DNA of 64,000 bases from Neckera pumila (lineage: Eukaryota; Streptophyta; Bryopsida; Hypnales; Neckeraceae). Positions within the stretch are counted from its first letter, which is position 1; the number at the start of each line of letters is the position of its first letter. Below the pieces are notes generated by a model. That model did no database searches. It saw only the letters and a program-made list of their open reading frames with translations, and was not told the origin of the DNA. Shown here in pieces: positions 49,745-62,700 of this stretch. A program made the position numbers and the translations under genes. The stretch covers positions 13,890,501 through 13,954,500 of the forward strand of contig OZ018412.1 in assembly GCA_963969595.1 (NCBI GenBank), in the 5' to 3' direction.

Positions 49745-50270
49745 TTGTCTTTGTTAAATCAATTTAGAAACACTTAACTTTCAATTATTTGAAAAATACA
49801 ATTTTTCTTTCATCAATTAAATGAAAGTTTGTTATGATTGACAAAACTATGCATTACACATACATGTAAAACAAATAATTGCAACGGAAAGTTGACAACA
49901 AAAACATCACTTCTTTTTAGATTCTCATAAAGTAATTATGCCTAGATGTGACCAAATATGCAATTGCACATTGTTCCTATTAAGAAAGTGCCAATTTTTT
50001 GTTGGATCTTAGTAGAAGTCTATAGGGTACTTTCAAATCTCCTAAAATGAGTTTTTAGACAATGTATGAATATATTATAAACTTTCACAATGCTAAAAAT
50101 TAGTGTGCTTAAAACAATATTGTACATATTAGATAAGAATTTATAGGGGTTGCCTTAAGAAAGGGATCACAATTGGGTTCAGTTACTCAAGTAGAAAATT
50201 CTCCACTACTAAGATTGTATCATATTCAACATTTTTCAATTTTGTTCACAAAAAATGAAGTTGCTTCTAG

Positions 50271-50950
50271 TTAAGTGAAAACATAAGAATTGTGCTCAAA
50301 GACAAATTTTAGACCTCATTTGGGCTTAGTATAGTATCTTTTTTGAAAAAGTTTTGAGCTAGAAGAAGTTGTAAAGCCAAGCTAACTTTTATCTTTTTAA
50401 GTCTGTTTCAGATTTTGAAGCTCCATCTAAGAGTTGTGGACAAATTTCAAAGAAGGGATGGAAGGGACCTTTTTTTTTTACATTTTTAAACACCCGCTTT
50501 GAAATTTGTCCATAACTCATTAGATGACCTTTGAGGCCTCTAAGAAATTGCGAGTTGTATTGCATTCCCACAATGTTCCCAAACTGCAGAAACGCAAGAT
50601 AATTGTTGGCTGTTGTGGCCAAGACTATGCCACATCATTTTTGAAAAAAATTAAAAAAATTAAAAATTGCTTAAAATGATATTTGGGAATTTTTTTATTT
50701 TTATTTTTATGACAGCCCGTATTGACTGTTTACAGAATTGGGCCACATTTGGAAGCGGGCCTGAAACGGCCCTCCAATGCCTTCAAATGTCATCTAATGC
50801 TTAGGTAGAGTCTTGAAATCTCAAACGGATTTTTGGAAATAAAGCACAGCTTGATTTCCCAACTTTTACTAGTTTCAAAAATTTTAAATTTTTTTTCTAC
50901 CATACCTAAATGAACTAATGAAGTCCAAAATTTGACTTTTAATGCAATTT
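50271..50950. mobile_element. Long foldback element D3, interrupted in the middle
   Basis: Left arm TTAAGTGAAAACATAAGAAT, GACCTCATTTGGGCTTAGTA; right arm CTCAAACGGATTTTTGGAAA and TACCTAAATGAACT. A segment at about 50535-50810 (GACAGCCCGTATTGACTG, GGGCCACATTTGG) has no counterpart in D1 or D2 and is probably an insertion. Confidence 0.7.
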
Positions 50951-51150
50951 TTTGTAAACACAGATATCTTGCAATCTATGCAATCAAGAATTCTGAAATT
51001 TTTTCCACACATTCTCATACTAGTTAGGTGTAAGATCCTATGGCTAGATGTTCCAAAAAAACATTTTTCAGTTTTTTTTACTCTTTGCTATACATATGGC
51101 AGTTTTAGGTGCTTTTTGGTAGAGAAAAGGCCTTGGGCCTTTAGGGGTTA
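50950..51150 (-). mobile_element. Element E end fragment (E3) abutting D3
   Basis: Reads as the reverse complement of the E2 left end: CATACTAGTTAGGTGTAAGA, TTTTACTCTTTGCTA and the terminal CCTTTAGGGGTTAA. It stops at the D3 arm, so one element inserted into or recombined with the other. Confidence 0.75.
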
Positions 51151-52000
51151 AGATTCCCTCGAAACCAAGTCCAATGGAAGGGTTAACAGTGCTGAGCTGA
51201 AAAAAGACACACCTGGAAACTACAAAAATCAATCACTCCTCAACCATGATCATCAAAATGGAAAATTTCCAAGCCCCCCAAATGTGCAAGTGCTACGGCT
51301 CATATTGATAATCATCTTTGTTAAAATGGCCTGTTTCAGAGCTGCACCAAAACTGTGACGTTCAAATGCTAAAACAATGACTTCCAAATGCAGAGACTCT
51401 AAAATCTTACTAGGACTTTGCAGATTATTCTCAGTTTCTCAGCAGGTTTCAGTTGGGCAATTGAAACTGCACCAACTTCACCAATATCAGCCACTAAGGA
51501 GTTTAAGGTAAGATTTCTGACTAATTAAAATATGTTACATAGAGAGTAGAAGATATAGTTGGGCAACTCAAAACTTGAAAAGTTTCTCCAGCTTCAATCA
51601 TTTGGGCAACTCGAAACCGCGCCACTTCGATTCTTCTGTATGCCTGCACACATGCAACCATGGGCTACAAAATTTGTGGAATTTCATCAGTTTTAAAGAA
51701 CGTACATGGTTCATATTTCTCACCACGATTACCAAACTTCTTGGACTGATCGCCCTACCTTGCTCAAGGACTACGCTAGGAGGATATTAATTCCAGCTAC
51801 CTCTCACAAATGATGCATGCAAAACCAAACTATAAAACTGATCATCGCATGCAAAAGGTAGGTCTGTGGACAAAGAATTGAATCAGAAGTTGCAGTAAGA
51901 GATCTAGCTGCTTCCATGCATGCACGCACTTAATTAAGTTACCGCATAATTCTAAATAGAACCGGCCAGCGGCTGATCGATCGACCATTGAAAAATTAAA
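51151..52000. other. Intergenic DNA, nothing recognised
   Basis: No coding character; GC rises gradually toward 52 kb. Confidence 0.4.
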
Positions 52001-52501
52001 ATGGGCCTGCTTGAATGTCAAGAACGTACGTTAGTACCTAAGCTTTTAACCAGCATGCGAGCACGCGAGCGCGGAATGATCCAGCGTCCTGATCGATCTT
52101 CACCGCGTCAGCAGTTAGAACCAGAACCCAGCTCGGGACCAACGCTGAGAGCACGCGACACTGGCTAAAAATTTAGAGCCAAACGTTGATCATGGTTCCC
52201 TCGATCGGTCCCAGAGGACACAATCCCCTGAAATGTACACGAATGGAACATTCTCCACATGTAAACATGTGTATGCTGGTTGGGTTTCCCCATCACAGCA
52301 CTCTGTTGCGCTCCTTTCTAGTGTGCAAGACTTGGAGGTGTCAAGGTTTTGGGGAACTTATATAAGGAAGGAGCTGTCGCCGGCTTCGAAGCTACAAACT
52401 GTGGCTAGCCTAGCTCCTGACCTGTGCAAGTGGCCAGATTCTCTGCTCAGTGTAATCATTTTCGGCAAATGTTTGCAATAACATGGCCAGCTCCAGTATA
52501 G
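52001..52501 (+). promoter_or_regulatory. Promoter-like region with TATA box and short candidate first exon
   Basis: A GC-richer stretch ends in CTTATATAAGG (about 52359-52369). An ATG at 52483 (MASSSI) is followed after 19 bases by a GTGAGG donor at 52502. No following exon can be recognised, so this may be an orphan or captured promoter, or the start of a fast-evolving gene. Confidence 0.3.
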
Positions 52502-53374
52502 GTGAGGAGAATAATTTTCTGATGTTGCAAATTCCTTTATTTTTGAGTGCTTGGATGAAAATATCCTATTTCTCCAAAATCATTAATTGTACATGAATGT
52601 TTGATAATTCGCCTAGCTTAACTTTCTGCATGTATGGATGTGCTCGGCCACTAGATCTTTCTTGGTACCATATGTAAGGACCAAGACTACTCACAAAGGA
52701 TGAAATAATTTGAAATTGCATCTTTAAAAGAGCTTTAATTTTTCGTTTGCTGTACGTGATCCAGATTCGATGGCTCTTAAACCCCTGATTGGTGGTTCGT
52801 AATTACCTCAGTCTCTGCAATGAAGATTTCGAGTGTGTCAAAAATAAGAGGGCCCAGGTAGCAAAGTAGAAAGAAATCTAGCTCGTCACACGAGGATCGA
52901 ATTATTCTTACCGACGGCGAATACGTTGACTGAGATGTACTCATTATGTCTGGCTTTATTATTTTAGTACGGTAATATGTTGCAATTGTTTTCTCTTCAT
53001 TAATTTCAGAGGTCTTTCTGTCCTGTAGATTCCGGGTCCCTTTACCGACGCCCCATTAAAATAACCGAATGTACACGTTGAAATCAACTGGATAGGCTGA
53101 CATGCCAAAGTCATTCAAGGAAGACTCTCGGGGTCCTGTGATGAAACCTTACGTAAAGGCGGCAGTGCGCTGTACTGGTACCATATTTGGTGACTGCCGG
53201 TAGTCCAAGTTGAAAAGGGAGCAATAAAAATCTGAGCACTCAAAAATCTAGGAATATTATAGATCTGAGATTTCAGTTGTGTCTCAAAGCACTCCAGTTC
53301 AAGCTAGACAAGTGACTCCAGACTCCCTTTCCTGATACTGTGAAATTATGTCAATATATGTAACGAATTTTACA

Positions 53375-53555
53375 ATTTTTCAATTTCATGAAATTGGCAA
53401 TATTTCAGTATGGCGCCTTTCAGGATGCTCGGACTGGACCAAATTCTACACCGGTCCTAGTTTTCATTTCGGGCCTCAAATTAGACCTTTGTGGAGATAT
53501 ACGTCATAATTTTTGGCTGTGGAATATCTCCAATACGTTTAACGAAATTGACGAT
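53375..53555. mobile_element. Element A, degenerate copy A2
   Basis: Left AATTTCATGAAATTGGCAAT; right GGAATATCTCCAATACGTTT followed by AACGAAATTG. The interior has GGTCCTAG and GGCCTCAAATTAGACC, as in A5. Confidence 0.65.
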
Positions 53556-54454
53556 TTCAGTAATGGCATTTCGATACCCTAACTAATAAACCATGTTTAG
53601 CTCTGAACTCTGAATTGTCTATTAGTGAGGCCAGGTGCAATTGATAATTCGTAGATCACTACGTAATTTCATCATTCTGCAAATTGGTACAATACTGTAA
53701 TATTTCAACAGAACTCATTAAAAACAGTGAAACTTTGGTGAATTAACGTGGCACGGACTAATAGGACGAATCAGTGACAGACTGATAAGTCTGATGTATA
53801 TTAATACCAGTACAACACTGGTCCAATGATGCATGCTTTATGCAAATTGCTTCGTCAGCAACTGATTCCACAACGCATAAATAAGAACAATTATCTTCCC
53901 ATAGTTACTGGAACGGGAACCACTTTGCCGAGTCACTGCTAGACTACATGGTAGGTATGGCGAGGCCCTATCTTCTTGGAACCGTGTTTCCTGGCTACGA
54001 AATATATGCAACACTTATACGTCGGCTATAGTAGAGGCAACAACCGGTAACTAACAGGAGGCTGCACTGGATCCTACCGCTCAGGGGATTTTTATGCTGG
54101 CAGACCGCCTGGAGTCCTATACAATTCCAATTGCACTGTATATTCGATGTTTCCCATCTACAGTCGATCCTCATCTGCAATTCTAGATAAACTAAAGGTG
54201 AATCTGTACCCTCCGTTCATACCCTCCATTTTATACTATACAGCCCCAATACTGTTGTATGAGTGGAGTGATAGCGTATGATAGACAATTCTGATGAGAG
54301 AATGTACCCATGGTGAACATTTTAGGAGTGGTCACCCGCTAGTTAGCACTCGTCCTGTGAACCTGACCCGTGAATTTCGATGCATTCTCTTCAGTGATTT
54401 ACATATCGATCGGTAAGTATACTGTATATGCATGACGAGTCCTGGTACTCATCA

Positions 54455-54703
54455 CCGTATTCATAAAAATGGCAATATTTTAAGAAAAATTTGGTCCGGC
54501 TTGAACCAAGAACCTTTATTAGGTTCAGTACAAGCGTCAATTTCGTTAAAAATTGGTGATGTTCCACAAACCAAAAATTGTGACATATGTCTTCACAAAA
54601 GGTCTAATTTCAGACCGCAAACTAGGACAAGTATAGATTTTGGTTTTAGGCCATGCGAAAGTAATGGAATATCCGCCAATTTAACGAAATTGACGAAATT
54701 GAC
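54455..54703. mobile_element. Element A, degenerate copy A3
   Basis: Left ATAAAAATGGCAATATTTT; right GGAATATCCGCCAATTTAAC followed by GAAATTGACG. Confidence 0.7.
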
Positions 54704-55392
54704 GCTTCTTCTTTACGTACGAGTGCAATTGATTGTCACATTTTTGACGGTATGAAACACAACATTTGATTAAATGAGCTGCACTCTCTGGGGACATTTA
54801 AGAATAAGTGTATTATTATGGACCCATATGCATGCCAGTGAACTTCTGGATGAACTTCTTGGAGCTGCTCCGGTCCAGTTCCGGCCTGCCTGGCTTGTGA
54901 ACTTATCAACTTATCGATGCCTAGCTCGCTCGTGAGGCACCCGAGGCATGACCGCTCTGCAGGTCGGTGGTCTAGCTCAACTGCGCACATATATCGATCC
55001 ATTCAATTGCCCGGTACGATTCGATTGGCACTATTGACTTTTTCAATGATTATCAATCTCTCGAATTCTCGAGAGCATCAACATTCAAATCGCCATAATA
55101 AGAACCCGTCAAGCTGGTTTGCATTTCCCAAAGAGATCAAGTGATCGACTATATATGTAGTCTGTATTAGCTAGGACCGACCATATGTGTGCGACTGTGC
55201 GAGCAGATGTGCGCATTGTAATTCAGAAGAAATTAAGCTTTGTCGGATTGATAATGCATGCACCTATTTGAGTGCAATCTAGATGTGTCTTGCTAATTAA
55301 TAGACCCCGCTGGAATAAACCTAAAATGTAAAGCTCCCATTCATGAGAGCTAAGGGTCGATTTAGGATACTAAACTGTTTTTCCATCAATTA

Positions 55393-55767
55393 CTCAATTT
55401 CGTTATATTGGCCTACTGGAGAGATATAACGGATATTTTGTTAAAATGGCAATATTCCACAAACTTGGCAGTTGTAGGTTGGCAGTTGTAGGTTTAGACC
55501 ATGTGGTCTGAAATGTAAACCAGTCCTATATTTTAGACCATGTGGCCTGAAATCTATACCAGTAATAGAGAATAGATGGAAAAATGGCAGTAGAATATCA
55601 CCATTTTAACAAAATATAGATCTGTTATATTCCATTACTTTAGCCGCGCAGCCTGAACCCAAAATCTATACCTCTCCTATTTTGTGGCCTGAAATTAGAC
55701 CTCTGTGAAGATAAGTCACAATTTGTGGCAATTTGTGGAATATCGCCAGTTTAACGAAATCGACGTT
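55393..55767. mobile_element. Element A, nested pair A4 within A5
   Basis: Inner pair: TTTTGTTAAAATGGCAATAT at 55436 and ATATCACCATTTTAACAAAA ending near 55614. Outer pair: AATTTCGTTATATTGGCC at about 55396 and GGAATATCGCCAGTTTAACG ending near 55766. Confidence 0.6.
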
Positions 55768-57797
55768 TCATACGGTGTCCAATTTCAAAAAATGCTTGCT
55801 ACATAGAGAAGCTGAAATCGTCTTTAGACTCGCTTCAAATGATGTTCACGACGCAACGAAAACTTAGACAACTTTATAATAGATTAATAGGAACCATCAT
55901 GCTCAAATATGTTGTTAATTATTCAAACGATTTTATATGTATCTTGAAACCATGCTCAGTTAGACCTCGACCAAGACTTGTTCTTCAGATACTCTAGAAA
56001 CGAAGATTTTGTGATAGACTGTAGTAGTAGCCCACTCAGCCTTTGTGTTTGTAGCCAGTGTCACAGTGTGTGTCCTATCTCTCAGATACAAACTTTTGCA
56101 GAAAAAATGCCGGTGGGGTCTGCAGTCTGGTACAATAATTAATCCAGAGGTTCTACACATCCCTGCCAGCTACAATATATTTATACGTGGAAATGGTTTG
56201 AGTCGGTTAAATTTCGGGTTGCGAACATCAGTAACGATGAAGCTTTTTGGCAACGGATCTATAACCTAGATCGAGTTGCGTCTAGAACTCAAAAGTTGGG
56301 CGTTGTAAACAAATGGGAAACAATGGCAAGTAATCGGTAACCCTGTAGATCCCATCGGATTGATCTCCGCCTTCCTTTCGAAAAATCGGTAGAGGAGATG
56401 CGTGCCGCGGTGGACAACCAACTTGAAAAGCAGTTAACTTATCTTCACGTGTAGGATCTAACTTAAATCTCATCCATGCGCTCACTGGAATTGGGCACAC
56501 ATGTTTTTTCAATACAGTAAGTTTAACCATTTTAAATTCTACCATATACTGTATATACTTGAAGAATTTGCGTACAAAGCAAGAACTTGACTTCGCATAT
56601 CCTCAACTTTTGGATATAGAAGCCTAACTTTTTGATATCATTATCTGTCTCGTAGAAATGCAACTATCAAGCCGTATATCAGTTTCGTTAGTGTACCATA
56701 TCACAATTTGACTGTTGAATGTATGGCTTTTGCAATAAATTTGTTTTGAGGTTGCGCACTGGCATAAGGAAGCCCAAAACTCATCATCGATTGATCATTT
56801 GGTCAAGCACAAGGGAGTTTTCGGAGTTTACCATTGAGCAGGTGGTGAAGGTTCATTTGAGATGGTAAACCCCTTTCATTTCCTCCGTGATAAACTCTTA
56901 AAACTCCCTTGTGAAGCTTCATGATGTCAAATTCAAATTTGAACTGCCCTTCTTGGACCTAAATGAAATTAAATGTTGTTAAAGATTAACAAAATCCAAT
57001 GTTGTGTAAAAATTTGTGTAAGTTGGAAGCTGTGCAAACTCTTCTATTCTAACCAAACAGGAAACAAGTAGTAATTTTGACTGGATGTACACCTGCCTGG
57101 CATTGATCCCAGCATTCCTGGGAGCATCCTTCCAATGGCTAGGAAAAACATACAGCTAGGTCAAAGTTAGCTGGTGCGATTGGGAAAAAAGTCAGTTGAA
57201 TTTTAGAAACAAAAGATATAAAACCAAAAGGAATTTTAGTAGGGCGGATTTCAACTTGTACATGGAAAAAAACATTGGATATTTTAACTACCTCCTTTCG
57301 ACACTTGACGGATTCCAACTACCATGGAACAAGAAATAGCGACTAATACCCAGGTGGGATAAAGATGTCTAGATGGTGTAGAGTGAAGGCATTAGGCCCC
57401 GGCATTAGGCTTACCTAGGGTGGGTATTAGCCTTGAGTCCTTGACATGGACGATATAGCCGTTGAGGTTAGGGATTGTCACCTCATGGATGCCATTATTT
57501 TGTGAAAAAATGCCTTCCCTCCACCTTGTCACTTATTTATCAATCATGAGTGGTACCTTACAAGGACAACTAGAAAAAAACACTTTAAAAAAGTAAAAAA
57601 TTTGATTCCTAAACTCTTTTGATTTATTTTATTCAAACTTTCATTACCATTCTCAACTCTATTTTGAGAGGATCCGTTTGAGAGGATCCAGGCTTGGTTT
57701 CAAATAATAAAGGGCCATGCCAGGTTCAATTCCTATCAAGGATATAATATTTGTAATTTCAGGTTGCAATCTATATTTTTAGCAAGATTTTAGCAAT
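55768..57797. other. Unassigned region
   Basis: Open frames at 56045-56269 (+), 55960-56160 (-) and 56282-56545 (-) are not assignable. Base composition is mixed; possible old gene remnants. Confidence 0.25.
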
Positions 57798-58340
57798 CTA
57801 GCCAGTGCCAATTTGAGTTTTGAAGGAAAAAAACTGGTAGATTTTGAAGTTGAGAGAAAGGAGCCGCCGATCGAGCCAGTGACCCCATTGAAAAGAAAAC
57901 TTCTGTGGAAGGAGGAAATGACCCGAGGGAGGTCCTTGGAATAATTTCCCGAACACTGCGTCTCTTCTACTGCGACGAATCAGCTTCACTGCTTTCAGAA
58001 TGCAAAGCAAATAAGCCGGGCCCTGGAATTCATCCCGGATCAGAATACCGTATCCTTTTGTCGTAACAAAGCAAGGCCGAATGGAGCAATCTGAGCGGTT
58101 CCAGAATGTGTTTTTGTCTTCAAAATCCGAACTGATTCCATCAGAAAAAAAGCTCTCCTGCGGAAAGTGGTAGAATATTCCATCGATCACGTGATCACCG
58201 GAGTGGACCCCAAGTCAACTTGCCCAGAGATTTGAGAAAGCTGTACAGTACTTCATCAGTCTTTACCATTAACATTGCCGGAAGTTGCTCGAGGAACTTC
58301 GATCACGGCAAGCGTGAGACTGAAGACACAGGAAGAGTTA
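57798..58340 (-). other. Unassigned minus-strand open frame region
   Basis: The 130-codon frame at 57798-58190 (GISSDFEDKNTFWNR, DEFQGPAYLLCILKAVKLI) is compositionally plausible as protein, but I recognise no family and no splice partners. Confidence 0.25.
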
Positions 58341-58640
58341 ATGTGCGTGGAGGATGTGACGCCACCCGCCACAACAGGTGGCGCCTTGTGAGTGGGTGGC
58401 GTGAAACACGGATTTGGTGAAGATTTGACGCACCGGGCTCCTCTGCACATGCTGGGTCAGCCTTGCCACGCCAGGGTTGTTTTTAAGGTGAACCCAGGGT
58501 AAAAAAAACCCTCCGCAGCGCCCAGGCGGCCTCCACAGTGCCTGGCAGCCCTCAACACCGCTAGGGCGCCATCCGCCACGATCGCCCAGTCCCGCCTCCC
58601 ACCAGCCGCTGGCACCCGCCTGAAAGCCCCGCATGTGCAT
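58341..58640. repeat. GC-rich CGCC/GGCGG patch, hAT-like terminal sequence
   Basis: Dense CGCCAGGG, CCCAGGCGG, GGGCGCCA motifs in AT-rich surroundings. Such patches are typical of the ends of plant hAT-type non-autonomous elements (family knowledge); comparable patches are at the ends of the Pack-type element. Open frames here are low complexity. Confidence 0.4.
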
Positions 58641-58693
58641 GGGCTCAATATAAGTTATGGCATTACGTAGTACGAGCATTGCACTCTTCATCC

Positions 58694-58718
58694 TATTTAG
58701 TGTGGTCCACACTAAATA
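58694..58718. repeat. 25-bp palindrome
   Basis: TATTTAGTGTGG and its exact reverse complement flank a single T. TTTAGTGTGGTCC recurs at about 58917, and shorter variants at 59159 and 59250, like subterminal transposase-binding repeats. Confidence 0.85.
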
Positions 58719-59887
58719 ATTACCATTAGAGCACAATTTTTTTGTTCATTTTTTGTTCATTTTTTATGAAGTGCCAAAGTGATGATCTAGTATTATAGTG
58801 ATGCTCTAAATTTCAACATTCATCCACATAGTGGATAGAAAATAATTTATTAGCACACATCACATAATTATCTAGCAATTTTCATCCAAGTTTTTCAATC
58901 ATTCAATTTCATACTATTTAGTGTGGTCCAATTTTTTTTTTATTTGAAGTTTTCTGGCAAAAAAATTCACAATTTGTCAAAGTTTTTAGCCAAGTTATTT
59001 TTTTGTAGTGCAATTGGGCACTAAAAAGCCCCCCTAAAACCTTGCATTAGAGTATTTGAGATAACTTTGTTTAGTATTGCTCCCATAATTTAAAAAGTAT
59101 ACCCTATTCAAAGATTCAATTTTTCTTTTTACTTTGAATAGTGTTATAATTACCTTTGTAGTGTGGTCTTTACCACTTATGGTGTTTGCAATGTATGGGT
59201 TCACAAACATGGGGTGAAATATAGTCCACAGGAATTGATGATAAAAGCTCTATTTAGTATAGTTCTATGTTTGTAGGAATAATGCTATTTGAAAAGCAAT
59301 ACTAAATAGAATGAAGAATGTAGTAGGCATCAAGCTTTGTAAGTACGTTAGTATGTACAATCCGTCAAGCATTTGTACTGTATACCATAAGCCATAAGGT
59401 ATAAACACCATGTCAATACCTTATTGATAGTGCCTAATTATCAATATCTAAAAGATGACCATGAATAACAAAAGAAGGTATGGTAAATAATTAGTAGAGA
59501 AAGTCACAATATAGAGAAGTCCTTGAATGCGTTTCACTATGTGATTTTCTCATTTTATGTGCTCATTGTTATTTTCAAACAAATATTGTACTTGATTCAT
59601 GTTTATGTCAATTTTTGACACTTTTTTCAAATAATGACTCATCATGTGATTGCAAGAAATACTTGTCCTTTTTTTAATTTTTTTGTCCCCTTGACCTCAA
59701 ATAATAGGTGTTTTTTTGCTCATAACTTTTGTGTCATATTTCAATTTTTTATGAAATTTGAAATGAAGGTACATGTGGTAGTTCTCAACATTGAATAATT
59801 TGTTTTTAATTTTTTTAAATTAGTTTATTATTTTAAAATAGCCCCCAATTAAATGCCTATCTTTGGGATTGTAGGGGGATTACTATT

Positions 59888-60005
59888 AGGTGATTGCAAA
59901 AAACACTTGTCTTTTTTTCTGTCACCTTGACCTTAGACAAGTGTTTTTTTGCTTATAACTTTAAGGTGACAAAAAAAAGACAAGTGTTTTTTGCTTATAA
60001 CTTTA
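59888..60005. repeat. Inverted and direct repeats around ACAAGTGTTTTTT
   Basis: AAAAAACACTTGTCTTTTTT with GTCACCTT on the left and AAGGTGAC with AGACAAGTGTTTTTT on the right are inverted. The TTTTTTGCTTATAACTTTAA phrase is also directly repeated 40 bp apart. Confidence 0.85.
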
Positions 60006-60169
60006 AAACATTTAAAAAAATTATTTTATTATTTTTAAACCACCTTCAATTGGATGTCTACCTTGGCCGGGGGTAGTGTTATTTTTGATCCAAAAATGTG
60101 AATTTGAAGTTCAAAATTGAGATGCAAGGACTTCTACCCTTTGGTTTGTCACTTTGGAAAAATGCTGTA

Positions 60170-60440
60170 GTGAGCAGTCAGCCAAGGTGAATCTTGCTGA
60201 AACATTCAGATTTTGCGATTTTTTTTGGTTTTATTAATTTTTTTTAAATATATATACATATAAATATTTCTTTTTTTCAATTTTAAACTCTTAAAACTTG
60301 ATTCCTGCACCACTGCCACTGCAATTTCAGGTGGGCGAGAATAGGGAAAAAATGATTTTTTCAGCCCAAAAAAAACAAATTTTAAGATACCTTGGAGGGC
60401 TGTGGAGTAGCCCTCTGAAGGCCTGAAATTTTCTCTAATG
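60170..60440. mobile_element. Family-B MITE, right part (B3)
   Basis: CCTGCACCACTGCCACTGCA, AATAGGGAAAAAATG and the end CTGAAATTTTCTCTAATG match B1 and B2. A clear left terminus is not seen. Confidence 0.7.
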
Positions 60441-60935
60441 TAAAGTTAAACAAGTCCACAAAGAGACTTTCTAAAAATAATTAATGGTCCACCTTTTGCA
60501 TGTACTCAAAGTGCACTACCTTTGTATAAGTGCAAAGAACACAATTTTATTCCCCAAAGATGAAAATAGTTGAGAAAGAGCACTTTCAAACTAGGAAAAA
60601 TAGATTTTTTTATTTTATTTTGTTTTTTTATTATTTTTGAAAAAATCAAACATCAACGTATCTATTTTTTTGGCATTTTCTACTATTTTTTTTTGTTCAT
60701 AACTTTTAGAAATAAATATTTTTAGGTTTGAACTTTTAGAGAAATATTATTTTTAATGCTTTACAAATGATCCATATTTTTTTTATTTAAAGAAATTATT
60801 CCAGAAGTCACAATATTTACCAAAATAGTCTATTCTGAGACAAAAACAACAAGTGTTTCTTGCAATGATCCTATTTTTTATCCAAAAATATAAATTTGTA
60901 TAAAATGGAAAATAAGGGCTTATACTGAAGTTCCA

Positions 60936-61229
60936 CATTAGAGAAACTTTCAAGCCTTTAAAGGGCTGCTCTACAGACCTCCGAAGGACTACTTCACAAC
61001 CCTCCAAAGTACCCTGAAATTTGTTTTTTTAGGGCTGAAAAAATCATTTTTTTTGTATTTCCACCCACCTAAAATGGCAGTGGCAGTGACACAGGAACTG
61101 AATTTTAAAAATTTAAAATTTAAAAAAAACAAAACGCGAAATTTGACTATTTTGGTGAACGGTCATCTTGGTTGGCAACTGACTGTTTCAATGAGCAGTC
61201 CTACGGAGGGCTAAAATTTTTCTGTAATG
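60936..61229. mobile_element. Family-B MITE, complete copy B4 (294 bp)
   Basis: Left CATTAGAGAAACTTTCAAGC and right GGGCTAAAATTTTTCTGTAATG are inverted ends. The interior (CAGTGGCAGTGACACAGGAA) is in the opposite orientation to B3, 500 bp away. Confidence 0.8.
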
Positions 61230-62279
61230 ACAAGCTCACAAAGAGATTTCTAAAAAAATACTCTGAGTCGTAGAAAAGTGTCTACCCGACATGTTCTCAA
61301 AGTGCTCTACTTTAGTACAAGTGCAAAAAGCACAATTTTTTTCCCCCAAGATGCAAATGGAACATTTTCAAGTTAGAAAAAATCCACAATTTTTTGTTTA
61401 TTTTTCTGAATTCTTCTACTATTTTCTAAAAATCAAACCTCAAAGTATCTACTTTCTAAGCATTTTTCATCACTCTTTTTTTGTGCATAACTTTTAAAGA
61501 CAAATTTTTCTAGGCCTGAATTTTCACACATATTGTTTTGAATGCTTTGCAAATTATTCATATTTTATTTTTTAAATTTTACTCCAAAAGTCACACTACT
61601 CACTAAAATAGGCGGTTTTGAGACAAAAACAACAAATGTTTCTTGCTACAACCCCAAGTGAGCTTTGCAAGTGATTAGAGATTTTTCTAAAAAAGTCAAA
61701 TTTGATACTAGGATGATAGGAATTGAAAACACAAATCATGATAGAATTGAAAAGACATGAAATTTCACAAATCATCCTCAGCTATTTTCCAAGCCATGTC
61801 AATTACAATTGAACATCTAATTCGCACTTGGCTTTCAATTTTTTTAATCCTTTGAAGTTGGCATTTAATAGGTGAATTACAAATATTTTCAAGATCTCAC
61901 TAAATGAGCTCAATAAAATAGATGATGTACTTTCAAGTGTGCTCAAAAGCATTGAAGTTTTTTACCTTTTGTCTATTCTTTAGTAATAAGACTCTGTCAT
62001 TGTCATTCAATTCTTCATGATTTTATGTCAAATATCCAAATCAGTCTATATAAAGATGGTAGACAAAAAAAGTTGCAAAAATGAAGATGTTAAACTTGAA
62101 TATTTTTCAAGACATTATTTTTTTTCCCAAATGCTCTAAATTTAAATCTACATTCCTTCATTTCCACTTCTATCAAATGTTTTAGTGGTTAACCTTGAAC
62201 AACCAAAAAGTGGATAATGATTGATGTATGATTTTTCTTTAAAATGTAAAAACAAAGAATGTACTTATTCAACAATGAA

Positions 62280-62700
62280 TTTGACAACTTTGGGTTGATT
62301 CCCATAGTGCCATAGGCCTTGACCTTCCACGGCTAATGCCGTAAAGACAACAAAGAATTTTCAAAAAATTTCAAATGCTCAACTCAATTCTTCATCATAA
62401 AAAATTAAATTCAAAATTTGTAGTTCAAAAAAATTAAGTTAAGAAGATTCAAATTTCAAAGCCTCATAATCTGGTCAATCTAGGAGCAAAGACATTCATT
62501 TTCTTCACTTTAAAAGCATATCTTGTGATTGATACAATCAAAGTTTCTAAAATTTCTTCTAGACATTCTCATACCAGTCTAGTGCAAGATCCTACGTTTG
62601 GCCGACATGGAAAGAAAAAGACATTTAAAATATTTGTTGTTTGCATTGAAAGTGGTAGTTTTGAGTGACTTTTGACCCGAATAATGGGACATCCAAAGGG
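62280..62700 (-). mobile_element. Element E fragment (E4)
   Basis: The minus strand shows GATCTTGCACTAGACTGGTA, TGAGAATGTC, TTTGATTGTATCAATCACAAG and GAATCTTCTTAACTTAATTT, in the same order as the left half of E2. Confidence 0.65.
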
